Position numbers and translations under genes: made by a program. From Lysobacter sp. (GTDB taxonomy: Bacteria; Pseudomonadota; Gammaproteobacteria; Xanthomonadales; Xanthomonadaceae): 64,000 nucleotides of DNA. A model generated the notes under the pieces. The model was not told the origin of the DNA. It made no database searches and saw only the letters and a program-made list of their open reading frames with translations. Below, piece after piece: positions 19,851 through 30,534 of the stretch; position 1 is the stretch's first letter, and each line of letters opens with the position of its first letter. The stretch is from contig JASLDW010000012.1 in the NCBI GenBank assembly GCA_030151365.1, positions 1 through 64,000 on the forward strand. The letters are read 5' to 3'.

Positions 19851-21344
19851 GTGGACATCGCCAAGCTGAAGGCCTTCGTCGGCCACAAATGGGACGTGGA
19901 CATCGTCCCGCAACTGGTGCGCTACATCGCCATTCCCAACAAATCGCCGATGTTCGACGCCGACTGGCAGGCACACGGCTACATGGACCAAGCGGTTTCT
20001 CTGATGGAAACCTGGGCCAAGGCGCAGGACGTGCCCGGCATGCAGGTCGAGGTGGTGCGCCTGGAAGGCCGCACCCCGCTGATCTTCCTCGACATCCCGG
20101 CGAGCGGCGAAGGCAGCGGCGACGATTGCGTGCTGCTCTACGGCCACCTCGACAAGCAGCCGGAAATGACCGGCTGGGACGACGACCTCGGTCCGTGGAA
20201 GCCGGTGCTGAAGGGCGATCGCCTCTATGGTCGGGGTGGTGCCGACGACGGCTACGCGATCTTCGGTTCGCTGACCGCCATCCTCGCCCTGCGCGACCAG
20301 AACCTGCCGCACGCGCGTTGCGTGGTGATGATCGAAGCCTGCGAGGAATCCGGCAGCTACGACCTGCCCGCCTACGTCGATCATCTGGCGCCGCGCATCG
20401 GCAAGCCGTCGCTGGTGGTCTGCCTCGATTCCGGCTGCGGCAACTACGAACAATTGTGGTGCACGACCTCGCTGCGCGGCCTCGCCGGCGGCAACCTGCG
20501 CGTGGACGTGTTGCACGAAGGCGTGCATTCCGGCGATGCATCGGGCATCGTGCCGTCGAGCTTCCGCATCCTGCGCGAACTGCTCGACCGCGTCGACGAC
20601 GAGAAGACCGGCAAGATCCGCCTCGACGGCCTGTTCGTCGACATCCCCGCCGAACGCAAGGCGCAGGCGGCGAAGGTCGCGGAGGTGCTCGGCGACGAGG
20701 TGTGGAACAAATTCCCCTTCATGGAAGGCATGGCGCCGATGGCCGGCGACAACACCGAGCGCGTGCTCAACCGCACCTGGCGCCCGGCCTTGTCGATCAC
20801 CGGCGTCGATGGCATGCCGCCGCTGTCGTCGGCCGGCAACGTGCTGCGCCCGTTCACCGCGGTGAAGCTGTCGCTGCGACTGCCGCCGACGCTGGACGGC
20901 ACCGCTGCCGGCAACCTGCTGCGCGACACCCTGCTGAAGGATCCGCCGAACGGTGCGAAGGTGAGTTTCGAGCTGGAGAAGTCGTCGGCGGGCTGGAACG
21001 CGCCCGCGTTGGCGCCGTGGCTGGAACAGGCGATCGACGATGCGAGCCAGGCCAGTTTCGGCAAGCCGGCGATGTACATGGGCGAAGGCGGTTCGATTCC
21101 CTTCATGGGCATGCTCGGCGAGAAGTTCCCGGGCGCGCAGTTCATGATCACCGGCGTGCTCGGCCCGCATTCGAACGCGCACGGCCCCAACGAATTCCTG
21201 CACATCCCGATGGGCAAGGGCGTGACGGCGTGCGTGGCGCAGGTGGTTGCTGCGCATCACGCAGCGAGCCTGCGTGGTGAAACGACCGGCAGCGCGGTGG
21301 CGCCGGATAGCGGGCAGCGCCACGGCGATCACGGCTGCTGTTAA
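19851..21344 (+). CDS. M20-family dipeptidase / metallopeptidase
   Basis: A 497-residue zinc peptidase of the M20 (carnosinase/DapE-like) family. Metal-binding motifs are all visible: LLYGHLDKQPEM, RLYGRGGADDGYA, the catalytic Glu pair in MIEACEESGSYD, and the late histidine in GPHSNAHGPNE. The dimerisation domain lies between about residues 215 and 340. It should hydrolyse dipeptides in the cytoplasm. The start is GTG with GGAG upstream. The last 25 residues are an extension beyond the fold, ending with a His/Cys cluster (GDHGCC). The gene ends one base before repeat copy 1. Confidence 0.92.
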   Translation: MDIAKLKAFVGHKWDVDIVPQLVRYIAIPNKSPMFDADWQAHGYMDQAVSLMETWAKAQDVPGMQVEVVRLEGRTPLIFLDIPASGEGSGDDCVLLYGHLDKQPEMTGWDDDLGPWKPVLKGDRLYGRGGADDGYAIFGSLTAILALRDQNLPHARCVVMIEACEESGSYDLPAYVDHLAPRIGKPSLVVCLDSGCGNYEQLWCTTSLRGLAGGNLRVDVLHEGVHSGDASGIVPSSFRILRELLDRVDDEKTGKIRLDGLFVDIPAERKAQAAKVAEVLGDEVWNKFPFMEGMAPMAGDNTERVLNRTWRPALSITGVDGMPPLSSAGNVLRPFTAVKLSLRLPPTLDGTAAGNLLRDTLLKDPPNGAKVSFELEKSSAGWNAPALAPWLEQAIDDASQASFGKPAMYMGEGGSIPFMGMLGEKFPGAQFMITGVLGPHSNAHGPNEFLHIPMGKGVTACVAQVVAAHHAASLRGETTGSAVAPDSGQRHGDHGCC

Positions 21345-21345
21345 C

Positions 21346-21655
21346 GCACGCGCTGGCTTGGCGGGTGACCAGCTCCGGCGCGCGGGCCGCCGCAAGTACA
21401 TCCATGTAGGCTCATGCGCCGCATCCATGCGGCGCAATGCCCGCGCTCCGGACTGGCACACCCGCCGCCGCGCGCGTGTTGTTGCTCTCTGAGAGAGAAG
21501 CGAAAAGCCCGCCACCAGCGGCGCCTATGCGGTTCGTCTGTAGCGCCGACCATACGCAGCATGGATGCTGCGTATGAGCCTACATGGACGTATTCACGGC
21601 ATGTCGGCGGCTGCAGACAACCGCGATAGGCGCTCAGCCGGGCCATAAGTTTTCG
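21346..21655. repeat. Structured dispersed repeat, copy 1 (REP/BIME-like)
   Basis: Fills the whole gap between two convergent genes and recurs at 45229-45640. The left domain has outer arms 21360-21387 and 21439-21466 (about 25 pairs with small bulges) enclosing the hairpins TACAT-CC-ATGTA (21397-21408) and a 10-bp stem with loop CC (21415-21436). The right domain has outer arms GCGCCTATGCGGTT (21521-21534) / AACCGCGATAGGCGC (21619-21633), a middle stem GCCGAC (21545-21550) / GTCGGC (21603-21608), and a 12-bp hairpin (21551-21576) with loop GG. The inner parts of the two domains are inverted copies, each with GTAGGCTCAT beside a hairpin, like GTAG-headed REP sequences of Stenotrophomonas. No coding function is supported. 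Confidence 0.85.
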
Positions 21656-22705
21656 CTACGCCCGTTCCGACGGATAAATCCGCCACGCACGCGGCAGCAC
21701 GCCGATCGTCGTGCCGTCCGCGGGCACTTCGACGTCCATCGACACCGGCAGATCGAGTTCCAGCATCCGCGATTGTCCTTCCACGCGCGCCTCGACCGTG
21801 ATGCGCCCGGAACGCAGGTGCGTCGCCAGCACCATCGCGGGAATGCCTGCCACGGCATCGACGATTTCCAGATCGTGCGGGCGCACATACAACCGCGCGT
21901 GCCCGGCGGCGACATCCGTGGCAACGGTGTAACTGTTGCCGTCGATGCCGAAACGGCCATCGATCACCCGGCCATCCAGCGCGTTGGCGCGACCGATGAA
22001 ATCGAAGACATATTCCGACGCCGGCGCTTCGTAGATTTCGCGCGGCGTGCCGACCTGCTCGATCCGGCCTTCGCGCAACACCACGACGCGATCGGCGAGT
22101 TCCAGCGCCTCTTCCTGGTCGTGGGTGACGAACAATGTCGTCTGCCCGGTCTGTTCGTGCAGCGTGCGCAACCAACGGCGGAGATCGACGCGCACCTTGG
22201 CATCGAGCGCACCGAAGGGTTCGTCGAGCAGCAGCAGGCTGGGATCGATCGCCAATGCCCGCGCCAATGCCACGCGCTGGCGCTGGCCGCCGGACAACTG
22301 CTCGGGATAGCGGCCGCCGAATTCGTCGAGCTGGATCAATTTCAGCAATTCCTGCACGCGCTGGCGGATCGCCGTCTTGTCCGGACGCCGCGAACGCGGG
22401 CGGCTGCGCAGGCCGAAGGCGATGTTCTCGGCGACCGTCATGTGGCGGAACAACGCGTAATGCTGGAACACGAAGCCGACGTTGCGCTGGCGCAGGCTGA
22501 GGCGGGTGGCATCGACATCGCCGAACAGCACCTGGCCGGCATCGGCATCGAGCAGCCCGGCGATCACGCGCAGCAGCGTGGTCTTGCCCGAACCCGACGG
22601 CCCCAGCAACGCGACGAGCTCGCCCGACGCGATGTCGAGATCGACCGCGTCCAGCGCAGCGGTCTTGCCGTAACGCTTGCCGAGTTGGCGGATGTGCAGA
22701 TCCAT
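21656..22705 (-). CDS. cysA: Sulfate/thiosulfate ABC transporter ATP-binding protein CysA
   Basis: A 349-residue ATPase: [19 protein letters not shown] start, Walker [31 protein letters not shown], signature [16 protein letters not shown], Walker [17 protein letters not shown], and a C-terminal TOBE-like domain. It energises sulfate import through CysTW. The start at 22705 has GAGG upstream and gives the usual CysA length. An in-frame extension of 42 codons back to an ATG at 22831, one base after the cysW stop and with its own GGAAG, is also possible. The gene ends exactly at repeat copy 1. Confidence 0.94.
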   Translation of the reverse strand: MDLHIRQLGKRYGKTAALDAVDLDIASGELVALLGPSGSGKTTLLRVIAGLLDADAGQVLFGDVDATRLSLRQRNVGFVFQHYALFRHMTVAENIAFGLRSRPRSRRPDKTAIRQRVQELLKLIQLDEFGGRYPEQLSGGQRQRVALARALAIDPSLLLLDEPFGALDAKVRVDLRRWLRTLHEQTGQTTLFVTHDQEEALELADRVVVLREGRIEQVGTPREIYEAPASEYVFDFIGRANALDGRVIDGRFGIDGNSYTVATDVAAGHARLYVRPHDLEIVDAVAGIPAMVLATHLRSGRITVEARVEGQSRMLELDLPVSMDVEVPADGTTIGVLPRAWRIYPSERA

Positions 22706-22832
22706 GCCCTGCCTCGCAGCGACCGCCCCGGAGTGGACGACCGTCGGCGGATGATGCCGCGCCGCGATCGCGTTACGCAAACGGTACTCTGCCACCGGCG
22801 CACCGGGGGAAACAACTTCAAGCTGCGCCATG

Positions 22833-23678
22833 TCAATGCTTCCTGTGCGATTTGGCCAATGCATCGCCGTGACTCGATTCCAGCCAGAATTTCGCCAGCA
22901 GCGTGACCAGCGCGAGCCCGCTGAGCAGAGATGCCGCGGCGAAGGCGGCGGTGGCGTTGAATTCGTTGTAGAGGATTTCGATGTGCAGCGGCAGCGTGTT
23001 GGTCAGTCCGCGGATGTGGCCGGACACCACCGACACCGCGCCGAATTCGCCCATCGCGCGCGCGCTGCACAGCAGGACGCCGTAGAGCAATCCCCACTTG
23101 ATGTTGGGCAGGGTCACGCGACGGAACATCGTCCACGCGCCTGCACCCAGCGAACGCGCGGCGAGTTCCTCGTCGCTGCCCTGCTGCTGCATGAGGGGGA
23201 TGAGTTCGCGCACCACGAACGGGAAGGTGATGAACAAGGTCGCCAGCACGATGCCGGGCCGCGCGAACAGGATCTTGATGTCGAAACGTTCGAGCAATGG
23301 CGCGAACCAGCCGTGGGTCGTGCTGAACAACAGGACCAGGCACAGGCCGGCCACCACCGGCGACACTGCGAACGGCAGGTCGACCAGCGTCAGCAGCACG
23401 CGCTTGCCGGTGAATTCGAAACGCACCACCGCCCACGCCATCAAGGTGCCGAACACGGCATTGACCGGGATCACTACCGCCGCGGTGAACAGCGTCAGTT
23501 TGAGCGCAGAGACGGCATCGGGATCGCCCAGTGCCGCCCACCAGGCATGGAAGCCGTCACCGAAGGCCGCGGCGAGCACCATCAACAGCGGCAGCACCAC
23601 CAGGCCGAGCAGGATCAGCACGGCGAGCGCGATCAGGAGACCGCGCAACCACGACGGTTCGCGCGGGGCGTTATCCAT
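22833..23678 (-). CDS. cysW: Sulfate ABC transporter permease CysW
   Basis: A 281-residue inner-membrane permease with six predicted membrane segments and the EAA loop ([30 protein letters not shown]) that contacts CysA. The conserved [17 protein letters not shown] segment is typical of CysW. The start at [10 protein letters not shown] overlaps the cysT stop by 8 bases; longer in-frame starts would extend into cysT with Arg/Cys-rich sequence unlike the family. Confidence 0.94.
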   Translation of the reverse strand: MDNAPREPSWLRGLLIALAVLILLGLVVLPLLMVLAAAFGDGFHAWWAALGDPDAVSALKLTLFTAAVVIPVNAVFGTLMAWAVVRFEFTGKRVLLTLVDLPFAVSPVVAGLCLVLLFSTTHGWFAPLLERFDIKILFARPGIVLATLFITFPFVVRELIPLMQQQGSDEELAARSLGAGAWTMFRRVTLPNIKWGLLYGVLLCSARAMGEFGAVSVVSGHIRGLTNTLPLHIEILYNEFNATAAFAAASLLSGLALVTLLAKFWLESSHGDALAKSHRKH

Positions 23679-24540
23679 GGACGCGATTCCTGCGTGCGTA
23701 GCGGGACAACGACGGCAGCATATTGATCGCCAGCAGGCAGGCGAACGACGCCGCGAGCAGCAGCGCCGCGATCGCGATCGCGCCATCGTAGTCATACTCC
23801 TCGAGGCGGATGGTGATCAGCAGCGGCGCGATTTCGGTCGAGTACGGCTTGTTGCCGGCGATGAAGATCACCGAGCCGTATTCGCCCAATGCGCGCGCGA
23901 ACGCCAGTGAAAAGCCCGTGAGCAACGCTGGCAGTAGTTCCGGCAGGATCACCCGGCGCAGCGTGGTGAAGCGCGATGCACCGAGCGATTCTGCGGCTTC
24001 CTCCTGCTCTCGGCCAAGGGTTTCCAGTACCGGCTGCACCGTGCGCACCGCGAACGGCAGGCCGATGAAGATGAGCGCGATGACGATGCCGGTCCAGGTA
24101 TAGGCGACCTTCAAGCCCAACGGTTCGACGAAACGACCGATCCAGCCGTGGCTGGAATAGATCGCGGTGAGCGCGATGCCGGCGACTGCGGTCGGCAATG
24201 CGAACGGCAGATCGACCAGCGCATCGAGCAGGCGCCGGCCGGGGAAGCGGTAGCGCACCAGCACCCACGCCACCAGCGCACCGGCGACCAGCGCCAGCAG
24301 CGACGCCGCCAGCGATGCACCGAAACTCAGCTTCAATGCCGCCTGCACGCGCGGATCGTGGATCGCGCGCGACCAGCCTGCCGTGCCCAGCCCCAGCGCA
24401 TGCCAGGTCAGCGCCAGCAACGGCAGCAGCACCACGATGCCCAGCCATGCCATGCCGAGGCCGAGGCTCAATCCGAACCCCGGCAACGGGCGTCTCCGGC
24501 GTGGCGCAAGCAATGGAATGGGCAGGGCCGGCGTACTCAC
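23671..24540 (-). CDS. cysT: Sulfate ABC transporter permease CysT (CysU)
   Basis: A 289-residue permease with six membrane segments. The EAA loop is EAAESLGASRFTTLRRVILPELLPALLTG, followed by ARALGEYGSVIFIAGN, the CysT hallmark. With CysW it forms the sulfate channel. It begins 12 bases after the binding-protein gene. Confidence 0.95.
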   Translation of the reverse strand: MSTPALPIPLLAPRRRRPLPGFGLSLGLGMAWLGIVVLLPLLALTWHALGLGTAGWSRAIHDPRVQAALKLSFGASLAASLLALVAGALVAWVLVRYRFPGRRLLDALVDLPFALPTAVAGIALTAIYSSHGWIGRFVEPLGLKVAYTWTGIVIALIFIGLPFAVRTVQPVLETLGREQEEAAESLGASRFTTLRRVILPELLPALLTGFSLAFARALGEYGSVIFIAGNKPYSTEIAPLLITIRLEEYDYDGAIAIAALLLAASFACLLAINMLPSLSRYARRNRVHG

Positions 24541-24552
24541 TGGATCAGGTCG

Positions 24553-25563
24553 TCAATGCGCGCGCTTGGCGTTGATCTGGTCGAAGAAACCGCCATCGGC
24601 GAAATGCTGCGTCTGCGCCTTCTTCCAGCCACCGAAGGCGTTGTCGATCGTCACCAGCTTCAGCTTGGGGAAGCGCGCGAGTTCGGCGGCGGAAACCTTG
24701 TCGGGCTCGGCCGGGCGATAGAAGTGCTTGGCGGCGATCTGCTGGCCTTGCGGCGAATACAGGAAGCGCAGATAGGCTTCTGCCTGCTTGCGGGTGCCGT
24801 GCTTGTCGATGTTCTTGTCGACCCAGGCCACCGGCGGTTCGGCACGGATGCTCAGCGATGGCACCACGATCTCGAACTTGCCGCGGGTATCGGCATCGTT
24901 CACCGTCAGCAAAGCTTCGTTTTCCCACGCGATCAGCACGTCGCCGATGCCGCGCTCGACGAAGGTGGTGGTCGAACCGCGCGCGCCGGTATCGAGCACC
25001 GGCACGTTTCCGTAGAGGCGGGTGAGGTAGTCGAGCACCTTGCCGCCGTCGCGATACTGCTGCGATGCCCACGCCCACGCCGCGAGGTAGTTCCAGCGCG
25101 CGCCGCCGGAAGTCTTGGGGTTTGGCGTGATCACCGCGACGCCTGGCTTGACGAGGTCGCCCCAGTCGTGGATCGCCTTCGGATTGCCCTTGCGCACCAG
25201 GAACACGATGGTCGATGTGTAGGGCGAACTGTTGTGCGGCAGGCGCGACTGCCAGTTCGCCGGCAACAGCTTGCCCTTGTCGGCGATCGCGTCGATGTCG
25301 GCGGCGAGCGCCAGCGTGACGACATCGGCTTCGAGGCCATCGATCACCGCGCGCGCCTGCTTGCCGGAGCCGCCATGCGAGGCCTTGATGTCCACCGTCT
25401 CGCCGGTCTGCTGCTTCCACTGCGCGGCGAAGGCCTGGTTGACGTCGGCATAGAACTCGCGCGTCGGGTCGTAGGAGACGTTGAGCAGCGTGCCTGCCCT
25501 GGCATTGACCGTCGCCGTGATCAGCACAAGCCCGGCAATCACGCCCAGGAAGATCTTGTTCAT
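24553..25563 (-). CDS. Periplasmic sulfate-binding protein
   Basis: A 336-residue solute-binding protein of the Sbp/CysP family. The signal peptide ([24 protein letters not shown]) is followed by [58 protein letters not shown] and [13 protein letters not shown], all Sbp/CysP blocks. It delivers sulfate (and possibly thiosulfate) to CysTWA. The start is supported by AAGGA 7 bases upstream; a longer frame reaches back to the cysNC stop but lacks a signal peptide at its start. Sbp and CysP cannot be told apart with certainty here. Confidence 0.94.
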   Translation of the reverse strand: MNKIFLGVIAGLVLITATVNARAGTLLNVSYDPTREFYADVNQAFAAQWKQQTGETVDIKASHGGSGKQARAVIDGLEADVVTLALAADIDAIADKGKLLPANWQSRLPHNSSPYTSTIVFLVRKGNPKAIHDWGDLVKPGVAVITPNPKTSGGARWNYLAAWAWASQQYRDGGKVLDYLTRLYGNVPVLDTGARGSTTTFVERGIGDVLIAWENEALLTVNDADTRGKFEIVVPSLSIRAEPPVAWVDKNIDKHGTRKQAEAYLRFLYSPQGQQIAAKHFYRPAEPDKVSAAELARFPKLKLVTIDNAFGGWKKAQTQHFADGGFFDQINAKRAH

Positions 25564-25655
25564 CGCGGAATCCTTGACAGAATCGGAGGGGAAATCTGCA
25601 GCGGTCGCGTCGCCGGCGTCATGTCGGCTCCGGAAGAATCTGGCACGGCGGATGT

Positions 25656-27530
25656 TCATATTTCGTAATTTCCTTCAAGGAGGCGTGCGACCACCCGTTC
25701 CGCAAGGGTTTCGGCGGACGCGCTGGTGGTATCAAGGACAATGTCTGCGGATTCCGGCGCCTCGTAGGGCGAATCGATGCCGGTGAAATTGGGGAGATCG
25801 CCGCGACGCGCCTTGGCGTAAAGGCCTTTGACGTCGCGCCCTTCGGCGACCTGCAACGGCGTATCGACGAACACCTCGATGAAATCGCCGCGATCGAACA
25901 GGTCGCGCGCCATCTTGCGTTCGGCGCGGAACGGCGAGATGAAGCTGACCAGCACGATCAATCCGGCATCGGTCATCAGCTTCGCCACTTCAGCGACGCG
26001 ACGCAGGTTCTCGACGCGATCGGCATCGGTGAAGCCGAGATCGCGATTGAGCCCGTGGCGGACGTTGTCGCCATCGAGGACGAAGGCGTGGAGACCGAGC
26101 GCGTGCAGGCGCTTGTCGACGAGATTGGCGATCGCGGACTTGCCCGCGCCCGACAGCCCGGTGAACCACACGCAACGCGCGGCCTGGCCCTTGCTGCGCG
26201 CACGCGCCGACTTGTCGACATCGAGATGCTGCCAGTGGATGTTGCCGGCGCGACGCAGGGCGAAATCGAAGGTGGCGGCGGCGACGGTGGCGTTGTCGAG
26301 GCGATCGATCAGGATGAAGCTGCCGAGCGCGCGGTCGTCCTCGTAGCGCTCGAACGCGATCGGCTGGTCGAGCGACAGGTTGCAGACGCCGACTTCGTTG
26401 AGGTCGAGCTGGCGCGCCGCGAGTTGCGCCTGGGTGTTGACGTCGATGCGATGCTTGATCTCGGTGACCGTGGCGTTGACGGTGCGCGTGCCGGATTTCA
26501 ACAGGTAGGCACGTCCGGGCAGCAACGGCGATTCGTGCATCCACAACACATGCGCGGCGAACTGGTCGGCGACCTGCGGCGGCTGGCTGGCGGCGGCGAG
26601 CACGTCGCCGCGACTGACATCCACTTCGTCCGCCAAGGTCAGCGTGACCGCCTGCCCCGCTGTCGCGACCGCGAGATCACCATCGGCGGTGAAGATGCGC
26701 GCGACATGCGAGCGCTGCCCGGACGGCAGCACCACCACTTCGTCGCCGGGACGCACGCGACCGGAGGCAATCGTGCCGGAGAATCCGCGGAAATCCTGGT
26801 GCGGGCGATTGACCCACTGCACCGGGAAACGCAGACCTGCGTCATCGCGCGCGTCCTCGATCTGGACGTTCTCGAGCCATTCCAGCAAGCTCGGGCCGTG
26901 GTACCAGGGCGTCGCCGTGGAGCGCTGCAGGAGGTTGTCGCCCTTCAGCGCCGACAGCGGGACCGCCTGCACGTTGGCGATGCCGAGTTGCGTCGCCAAT
27001 TCACGGTAGTCGCGTTCGATTTGTTCGAACACCGTCTGGTCGTAGCCGACGAGATCGAGCTTGTTGACCGCCAGCACCACGTGGCGGATGCCGAACAGGG
27101 CAAGGATGTAGCTGTGGCGGCGCGTCTGCGCCAGCAAGCCCTTGCGCGCATCGACCAGCACCACCGCGGCATCGGCGGTCGACGCGCCGGTCGCCATGTT
27201 GCGGGTGTACTGCTCGTGGCCGGGGCAGTCGGCGACGATGAACTTGCGCTTGTCGGTGCCGAAGAAGCGGTAGGCGACATCGATGGTGATGCCCTGCTCG
27301 CGTTCGGCGGCGAGACCATCCAGCAACAAGGCGTAGTCGATGTCGTCGCCCTGGGTGCCGTGGCGACGACTGTCCTGCGCGAGCGCATCGAGCTGGTCGG
27401 CGAACAGGCCCTTGCTGTCGTGGAGCAGGCGTCCGATCAGGGTGCTCTTGCCGTCGTCGACGCTGCCGCAGGTGATGAAGCGCAGCAGGGTGTTGGCTTC
27501 GTGATGGCGCAGGTAATCGGCGACGCCCAT
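25656..27530 (-). CDS. cysNC: Bifunctional sulfate adenylyltransferase subunit 1 / adenylylsulfate kinase
   Basis: A 624-residue fusion. The N-terminal part is CysN, a translation-factor-like GTPase: [27 protein letters not shown] (G3) and NKLDLVGYD (G4), with EF-Tu-like domains 2 and 3. The C-terminal ~185 residues are CysC, APS kinase: P-loop [31 protein letters not shown], and [17 protein letters not shown]. With CysD it makes APS and then PAPS. The start forms TGATG with the cysD stop. Separate cysN and cysC genes are usual in enterics; the fusion is known in other bacteria. Confidence 0.96.
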   Translation of the reverse strand: MGVADYLRHHEANTLLRFITCGSVDDGKSTLIGRLLHDSKGLFADQLDALAQDSRRHGTQGDDIDYALLLDGLAAEREQGITIDVAYRFFGTDKRKFIVADCPGHEQYTRNMATGASTADAAVVLVDARKGLLAQTRRHSYILALFGIRHVVLAVNKLDLVGYDQTVFEQIERDYRELATQLGIANVQAVPLSALKGDNLLQRSTATPWYHGPSLLEWLENVQIEDARDDAGLRFPVQWVNRPHQDFRGFSGTIASGRVRPGDEVVVLPSGQRSHVARIFTADGDLAVATAGQAVTLTLADEVDVSRGDVLAAASQPPQVADQFAAHVLWMHESPLLPGRAYLLKSGTRTVNATVTEIKHRIDVNTQAQLAARQLDLNEVGVCNLSLDQPIAFERYEDDRALGSFILIDRLDNATVAAATFDFALRRAGNIHWQHLDVDKSARARSKGQAARCVWFTGLSGAGKSAIANLVDKRLHALGLHAFVLDGDNVRHGLNRDLGFTDADRVENLRRVAEVAKLMTDAGLIVLVSFISPFRAERKMARDLFDRGDFIEVFVDTPLQVAEGRDVKGLYAKARRGDLPNFTGIDSPYEAPESADIVLDTTSASAETLAERVVARLLEGNYEI

Positions 27531-28483
27531 CAGAAATAGCCCTCCTGCTTCTTCTTCTCCATCGAGGCGGAAGGATCGTGGTCGATCATCCGGCCCTGGC
27601 GTTCGGACGTCGTCGCGACCAGCATTTCGCCGATCACTTTCTCCAGCGTGTCGGCATCGGATTCGATCGCTCCGGTCAGCGGATAGCAGCCGAGGGTGCG
27701 GAAACGCACGCGGCGGATCGACGGCGTCTCGCCCGCGCGCAACGGCAGGCGCTCGTCGTCGACCATGATCAGCGCGCCATCGCGTTCCACCACCGGGCGT
27801 TCGGCGGCGAGGTACAACGAAGGCACCTCGATGCCCTCGCGGTAGATGTAGAGCCAGATGTCGAGCTCGGTCCAATTCGATAGCGGGAACACCCGCACCG
27901 ATTCCCCGGCGGCGATCCGCGTGTTGTACAGCGACCACAGCTCCGGGCGCTGCTGTTTCGGGTCCCAACGGTGCTGGGCATTGCGGAAGGAAAAGATGCG
28001 TTCCTTGGCGCGCGACTTCTCCTCGTCGCGGCGGGCGCCACCGATGGCGGCGTCGAAACCATGAGCGTCGAGCGCCTGCTTCAGCGCTTGGGTCTTCATC
28101 ACGTCGGTATGGACGGCGGCGCCATGCGTGATCGGACCGATGCCGCGCGCAACGCCTTCCGGGTTGGTGTGGACGCGCAGTTCGACGCCGGTCTCGACGG
28201 TGCGGCGATCGCGGAACGCAATCATCTCGCGGAACTTCCAACCGGTATCGACGTGCAGCAGCGGGATCGGCGGACGTCCCGGCGCGAAGGCCTTCAACAA
28301 CAGATGCAGCAGGACCGAGCTGTCCTTGCCGATCGAATACAGCAGCACCGGATTGCGGAACTCGGCGGCGACCTCGCGCAGGATGTGGATGCTCTCGGCC
28401 TCGAGGCGATCGAGATGGCCGAGCACCGCTGCCGGCGATGACAGGTGGGCGAAAGGTGCGGAGGTGGCGAGTTGCGATGACAC
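27530..28483 (-). CDS. cysD: Sulfate adenylyltransferase subunit 2 CysD
   Basis: A 317-residue PP-loop ATP pyrophosphatase: [20 protein letters not shown] (the SGGKDS-like P-loop), [39 protein letters not shown] and [15 protein letters not shown]. It adenylylates sulfate to APS with CysN. The GTG at 28483 is chosen because AGGA lies just upstream and the protein then begins [16 protein letters not shown] and matches family length; a longer frame reaches 28582. It is the first gene of the minus-strand sulfate operon. Confidence 0.93.
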   Translation of the reverse strand: MSSQLATSAPFAHLSSPAAVLGHLDRLEAESIHILREVAAEFRNPVLLYSIGKDSSVLLHLLLKAFAPGRPPIPLLHVDTGWKFREMIAFRDRRTVETGVELRVHTNPEGVARGIGPITHGAAVHTDVMKTQALKQALDAHGFDAAIGGARRDEEKSRAKERIFSFRNAQHRWDPKQQRPELWSLYNTRIAAGESVRVFPLSNWTELDIWLYIYREGIEVPSLYLAAERPVVERDGALIMVDDERLPLRAGETPSIRRVRFRTLGCYPLTGAIESDADTLEKVIGEMLVATTSERQGRMIDHDPSASMEKKKQEGYF

Positions 28484-28577
28484 GACACTGTTCCTGATGC
28501 GGACATGGAGACGACCGCATGCACTGCGGACGCCATCGAGTATCGACAGCGGCATCGCGAGCCGGAAATGCGCGCAC

Positions 28578-28631
28578 GGCATAACGGCATAACCGTGGGT
28601 GCTTATGCGCCGACGGACATATCCGCATAAC
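28578..28631. promoter_or_regulatory. Cluster of CATAAC/TTATG half-sites between cysD and cysJ
   Basis: GGCATAAC occurs twice in tandem (28578-28585, 28586-28593). TTATGCG (28603-28609) and CGCATAA (28624-28630) form a perfect 7-bp inverted repeat spaced by 14 bases. Both divergent cys operons start from this gap. A CysB (LysR-type) operator is the natural reading, since cysB is encoded nearby, but this is inference. Confidence 0.42.
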
Positions 28632-28701
28632 CATCCTTCCTTATCGGCGGGCGGCCGGCTTCCCTAGTCTTGACGTTGTCGCAGTCCCGCCTTCGCCCGC
28701 C

Positions 28702-30534
28702 ATGTCCGCCGTCCTGCCAGCGCAATTCCAGCCGATCACCGACGAACAGGCCGCCCTGCTCGGCCGGCTGACCGATGCGCTGGACCACAGCGGGTTGTGG
28801 TGGCTGTCGGGTTATGCCGCCGGCCTTGCCCGCGGACGCACGGCTCAGCCAGCCACGCTGGCCGCGGTCGCCAGCGAAGCGATCGCCGCGCCGCAACTCA
28901 CCATCGTCTACGGCAGCCAGACCGGCAATGCCAAGCGCCAGGCAGAAGCGTTGTCCGCGCAGATCGAGGCCGCCGGCTTCGGCGTGCGCCTGCTGCGCGC
29001 CGATGCCTATCCGTTGCGCGAACTCAGGAACGAACGCCACCTCGTCATCGTCATCAGCACCCAGGGCGATGGCGATCCGCCGGACGACGCCCGCGCCTTC
29101 GTCGAATTCATCGCCGGCAAGCGCGCACCGAAGTTGCCCGATCTCCGTTACTCGGTGCTCGCGCTCGGCGATTCCAGCTATCCGCAATTCTGCGCGATCG
29201 GTCGCCAGCTCGACGAACGCCTCGCCGAACTGGGCGCGACCCGCTGGTTCGAACGCGGCGATGCCGATCTCGATATCGAAACCGTCGCCTCGCCATGGAT
29301 GGCGAAGGCGCTGGCTGCAGCGCGGGAGGCGCTGAAGCCGCAGGTGCCGCTGGCCACCGTCACGCCGCTGCGTCCCCATGCGCAAGCGGTTGCCAGCATC
29401 TATACGCGCGACCATCCGTTCAATGCCGAGGTGCTGGTCAATCAGCGCATCACTGGCCGCGCCAACCGCAGGACGACATTGGACAAGGATGTCCGCCATG
29501 TCGAGTTGTCGCTCGAAGGCTCGGGCCTGAAATACGAACCGGGCGATGCGCTTGGCGTGTGGCCGGTGAATCCGCCGCGCCTGGTCAATGCCTTGCTGGC
29601 GACGCTGCAACTCGATGGCGACGCCGTCATCACGCATGACGAACACGCGCTGCCGCTGCGCGATTGGCTGTCGACCAGGCGCGAGATCACCCGCCTGTCG
29701 CGACCGTTCCTCGTCCGGCATGCCCAACGCGCCGGTGCCGTCGCGCTCGATGCCATCCTCGCGGCGAACGACACGGCGGCGCTGGCCGACCTCCTCGCCA
29801 ATCGCCAGTTGATCGATCTGCTCCGCGAATATCCGGCGACGTGGAATGCCCACGAACTGGTGGCCGCACTGCGCCCGCTGGTGCCGCGCCTGTATTCGAT
29901 CGCATCGAGCCCGCGCGCCGTCGGCGAGGAAGCGCACCTCACCGTCGCCCATGTCGAATACGCGGTGGAAGGCGATTCCGATCCACGCTGGGGCAGCGCT
30001 TCCAATTTCCTCGCCCGCAGCGAAGAAGGCGCGACGATCCCGGTCTTCATCGAACGCAACGACCGTTTCCGTTTACCCGCTGATGCCAGCCGCGACATCA
30101 TCCTGATCGGTCCCGGCACCGGCGTCGCGCCGTTCCGTGCCTTCGTGCAGGAACGCGCGGAGAGCGAAGCCGGCGGCCGCAACTGGCTGTTCTTCGGCAA
30201 TCCGCACGCGCACGGCGGTTTCCTCTACCAGCTCGAATGGCAGGACGCCCTGAAGTCCGGCGCCTTGCATCGCCTCGACCTCGCCTTCTCGCGCGACCAG
30301 CCGCACAAGATCTACGTGCAGGATCGCCTGCGCGAACGCGGCGCCGACGTCTTCGACTGGCTGCAGTCCGGCGCACATCTCTATGTCTGCGGTGACGCCA
30401 CGCGCATGGCCAAGGACGTCCACGCGGCGCTGCTTGAGATCATCGCCCACCATGGCGGCAAGTCGGCCGACGAGGCCAGCGATTACCTCAACGACCTGCA
30501 GGCGCAGGGGCGTTACGCACGGGACGTTTACTGA
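28702..30534 (+). CDS. cysJ: Sulfite reductase flavoprotein alpha subunit CysJ
   Basis: A 610-residue diflavin reductase. The FMN-binding flavodoxin domain begins near residue 68 ([15 protein letters not shown]). The FAD domain includes [18 protein letters not shown], and the NADPH domain has [15 protein letters not shown] and the terminal YARDVY. It passes electrons from NADPH to CysI. The start is the first ATG after the divergent regulatory gap. The stop forms TGATG with cysI. Confidence 0.96.
   Translation: MSAVLPAQFQPITDEQAALLGRLTDALDHSGLWWLSGYAAGLARGRTAQPATLAAVASEAIAAPQLTIVYGSQTGNAKRQAEALSAQIEAAGFGVRLLRADAYPLRELRNERHLVIVISTQGDGDPPDDARAFVEFIAGKRAPKLPDLRYSVLALGDSSYPQFCAIGRQLDERLAELGATRWFERGDADLDIETVASPWMAKALAAAREALKPQVPLATVTPLRPHAQAVASIYTRDHPFNAEVLVNQRITGRANRRTTLDKDVRHVELSLEGSGLKYEPGDALGVWPVNPPRLVNALLATLQLDGDAVITHDEHALPLRDWLSTRREITRLSRPFLVRHAQRAGAVALDAILAANDTAALADLLANRQLIDLLREYPATWNAHELVAALRPLVPRLYSIASSPRAVGEEAHLTVAHVEYAVEGDSDPRWGSASNFLARSEEGATIPVFIERNDRFRLPADASRDIILIGPGTGVAPFRAFVQERAESEAGGRNWLFFGNPHAHGGFLYQLEWQDALKSGALHRLDLAFSRDQPHKIYVQDRLRERGADVFDWLQSGAHLYVCGDATRMAKDVHAALLEIIAHHGGKSADEASDYLNDLQAQGRYARDVY

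Noticed and set aside
21345..21655. Short frames inside repeat copy 1 (and the matching ones in copy 2), including MDVLAA-RAPELVTRQA-type peptides
   Set aside because: They are by-products of the structured repeat: the frames follow the inverted repeats and differ between copies. No ribosome-binding sites.
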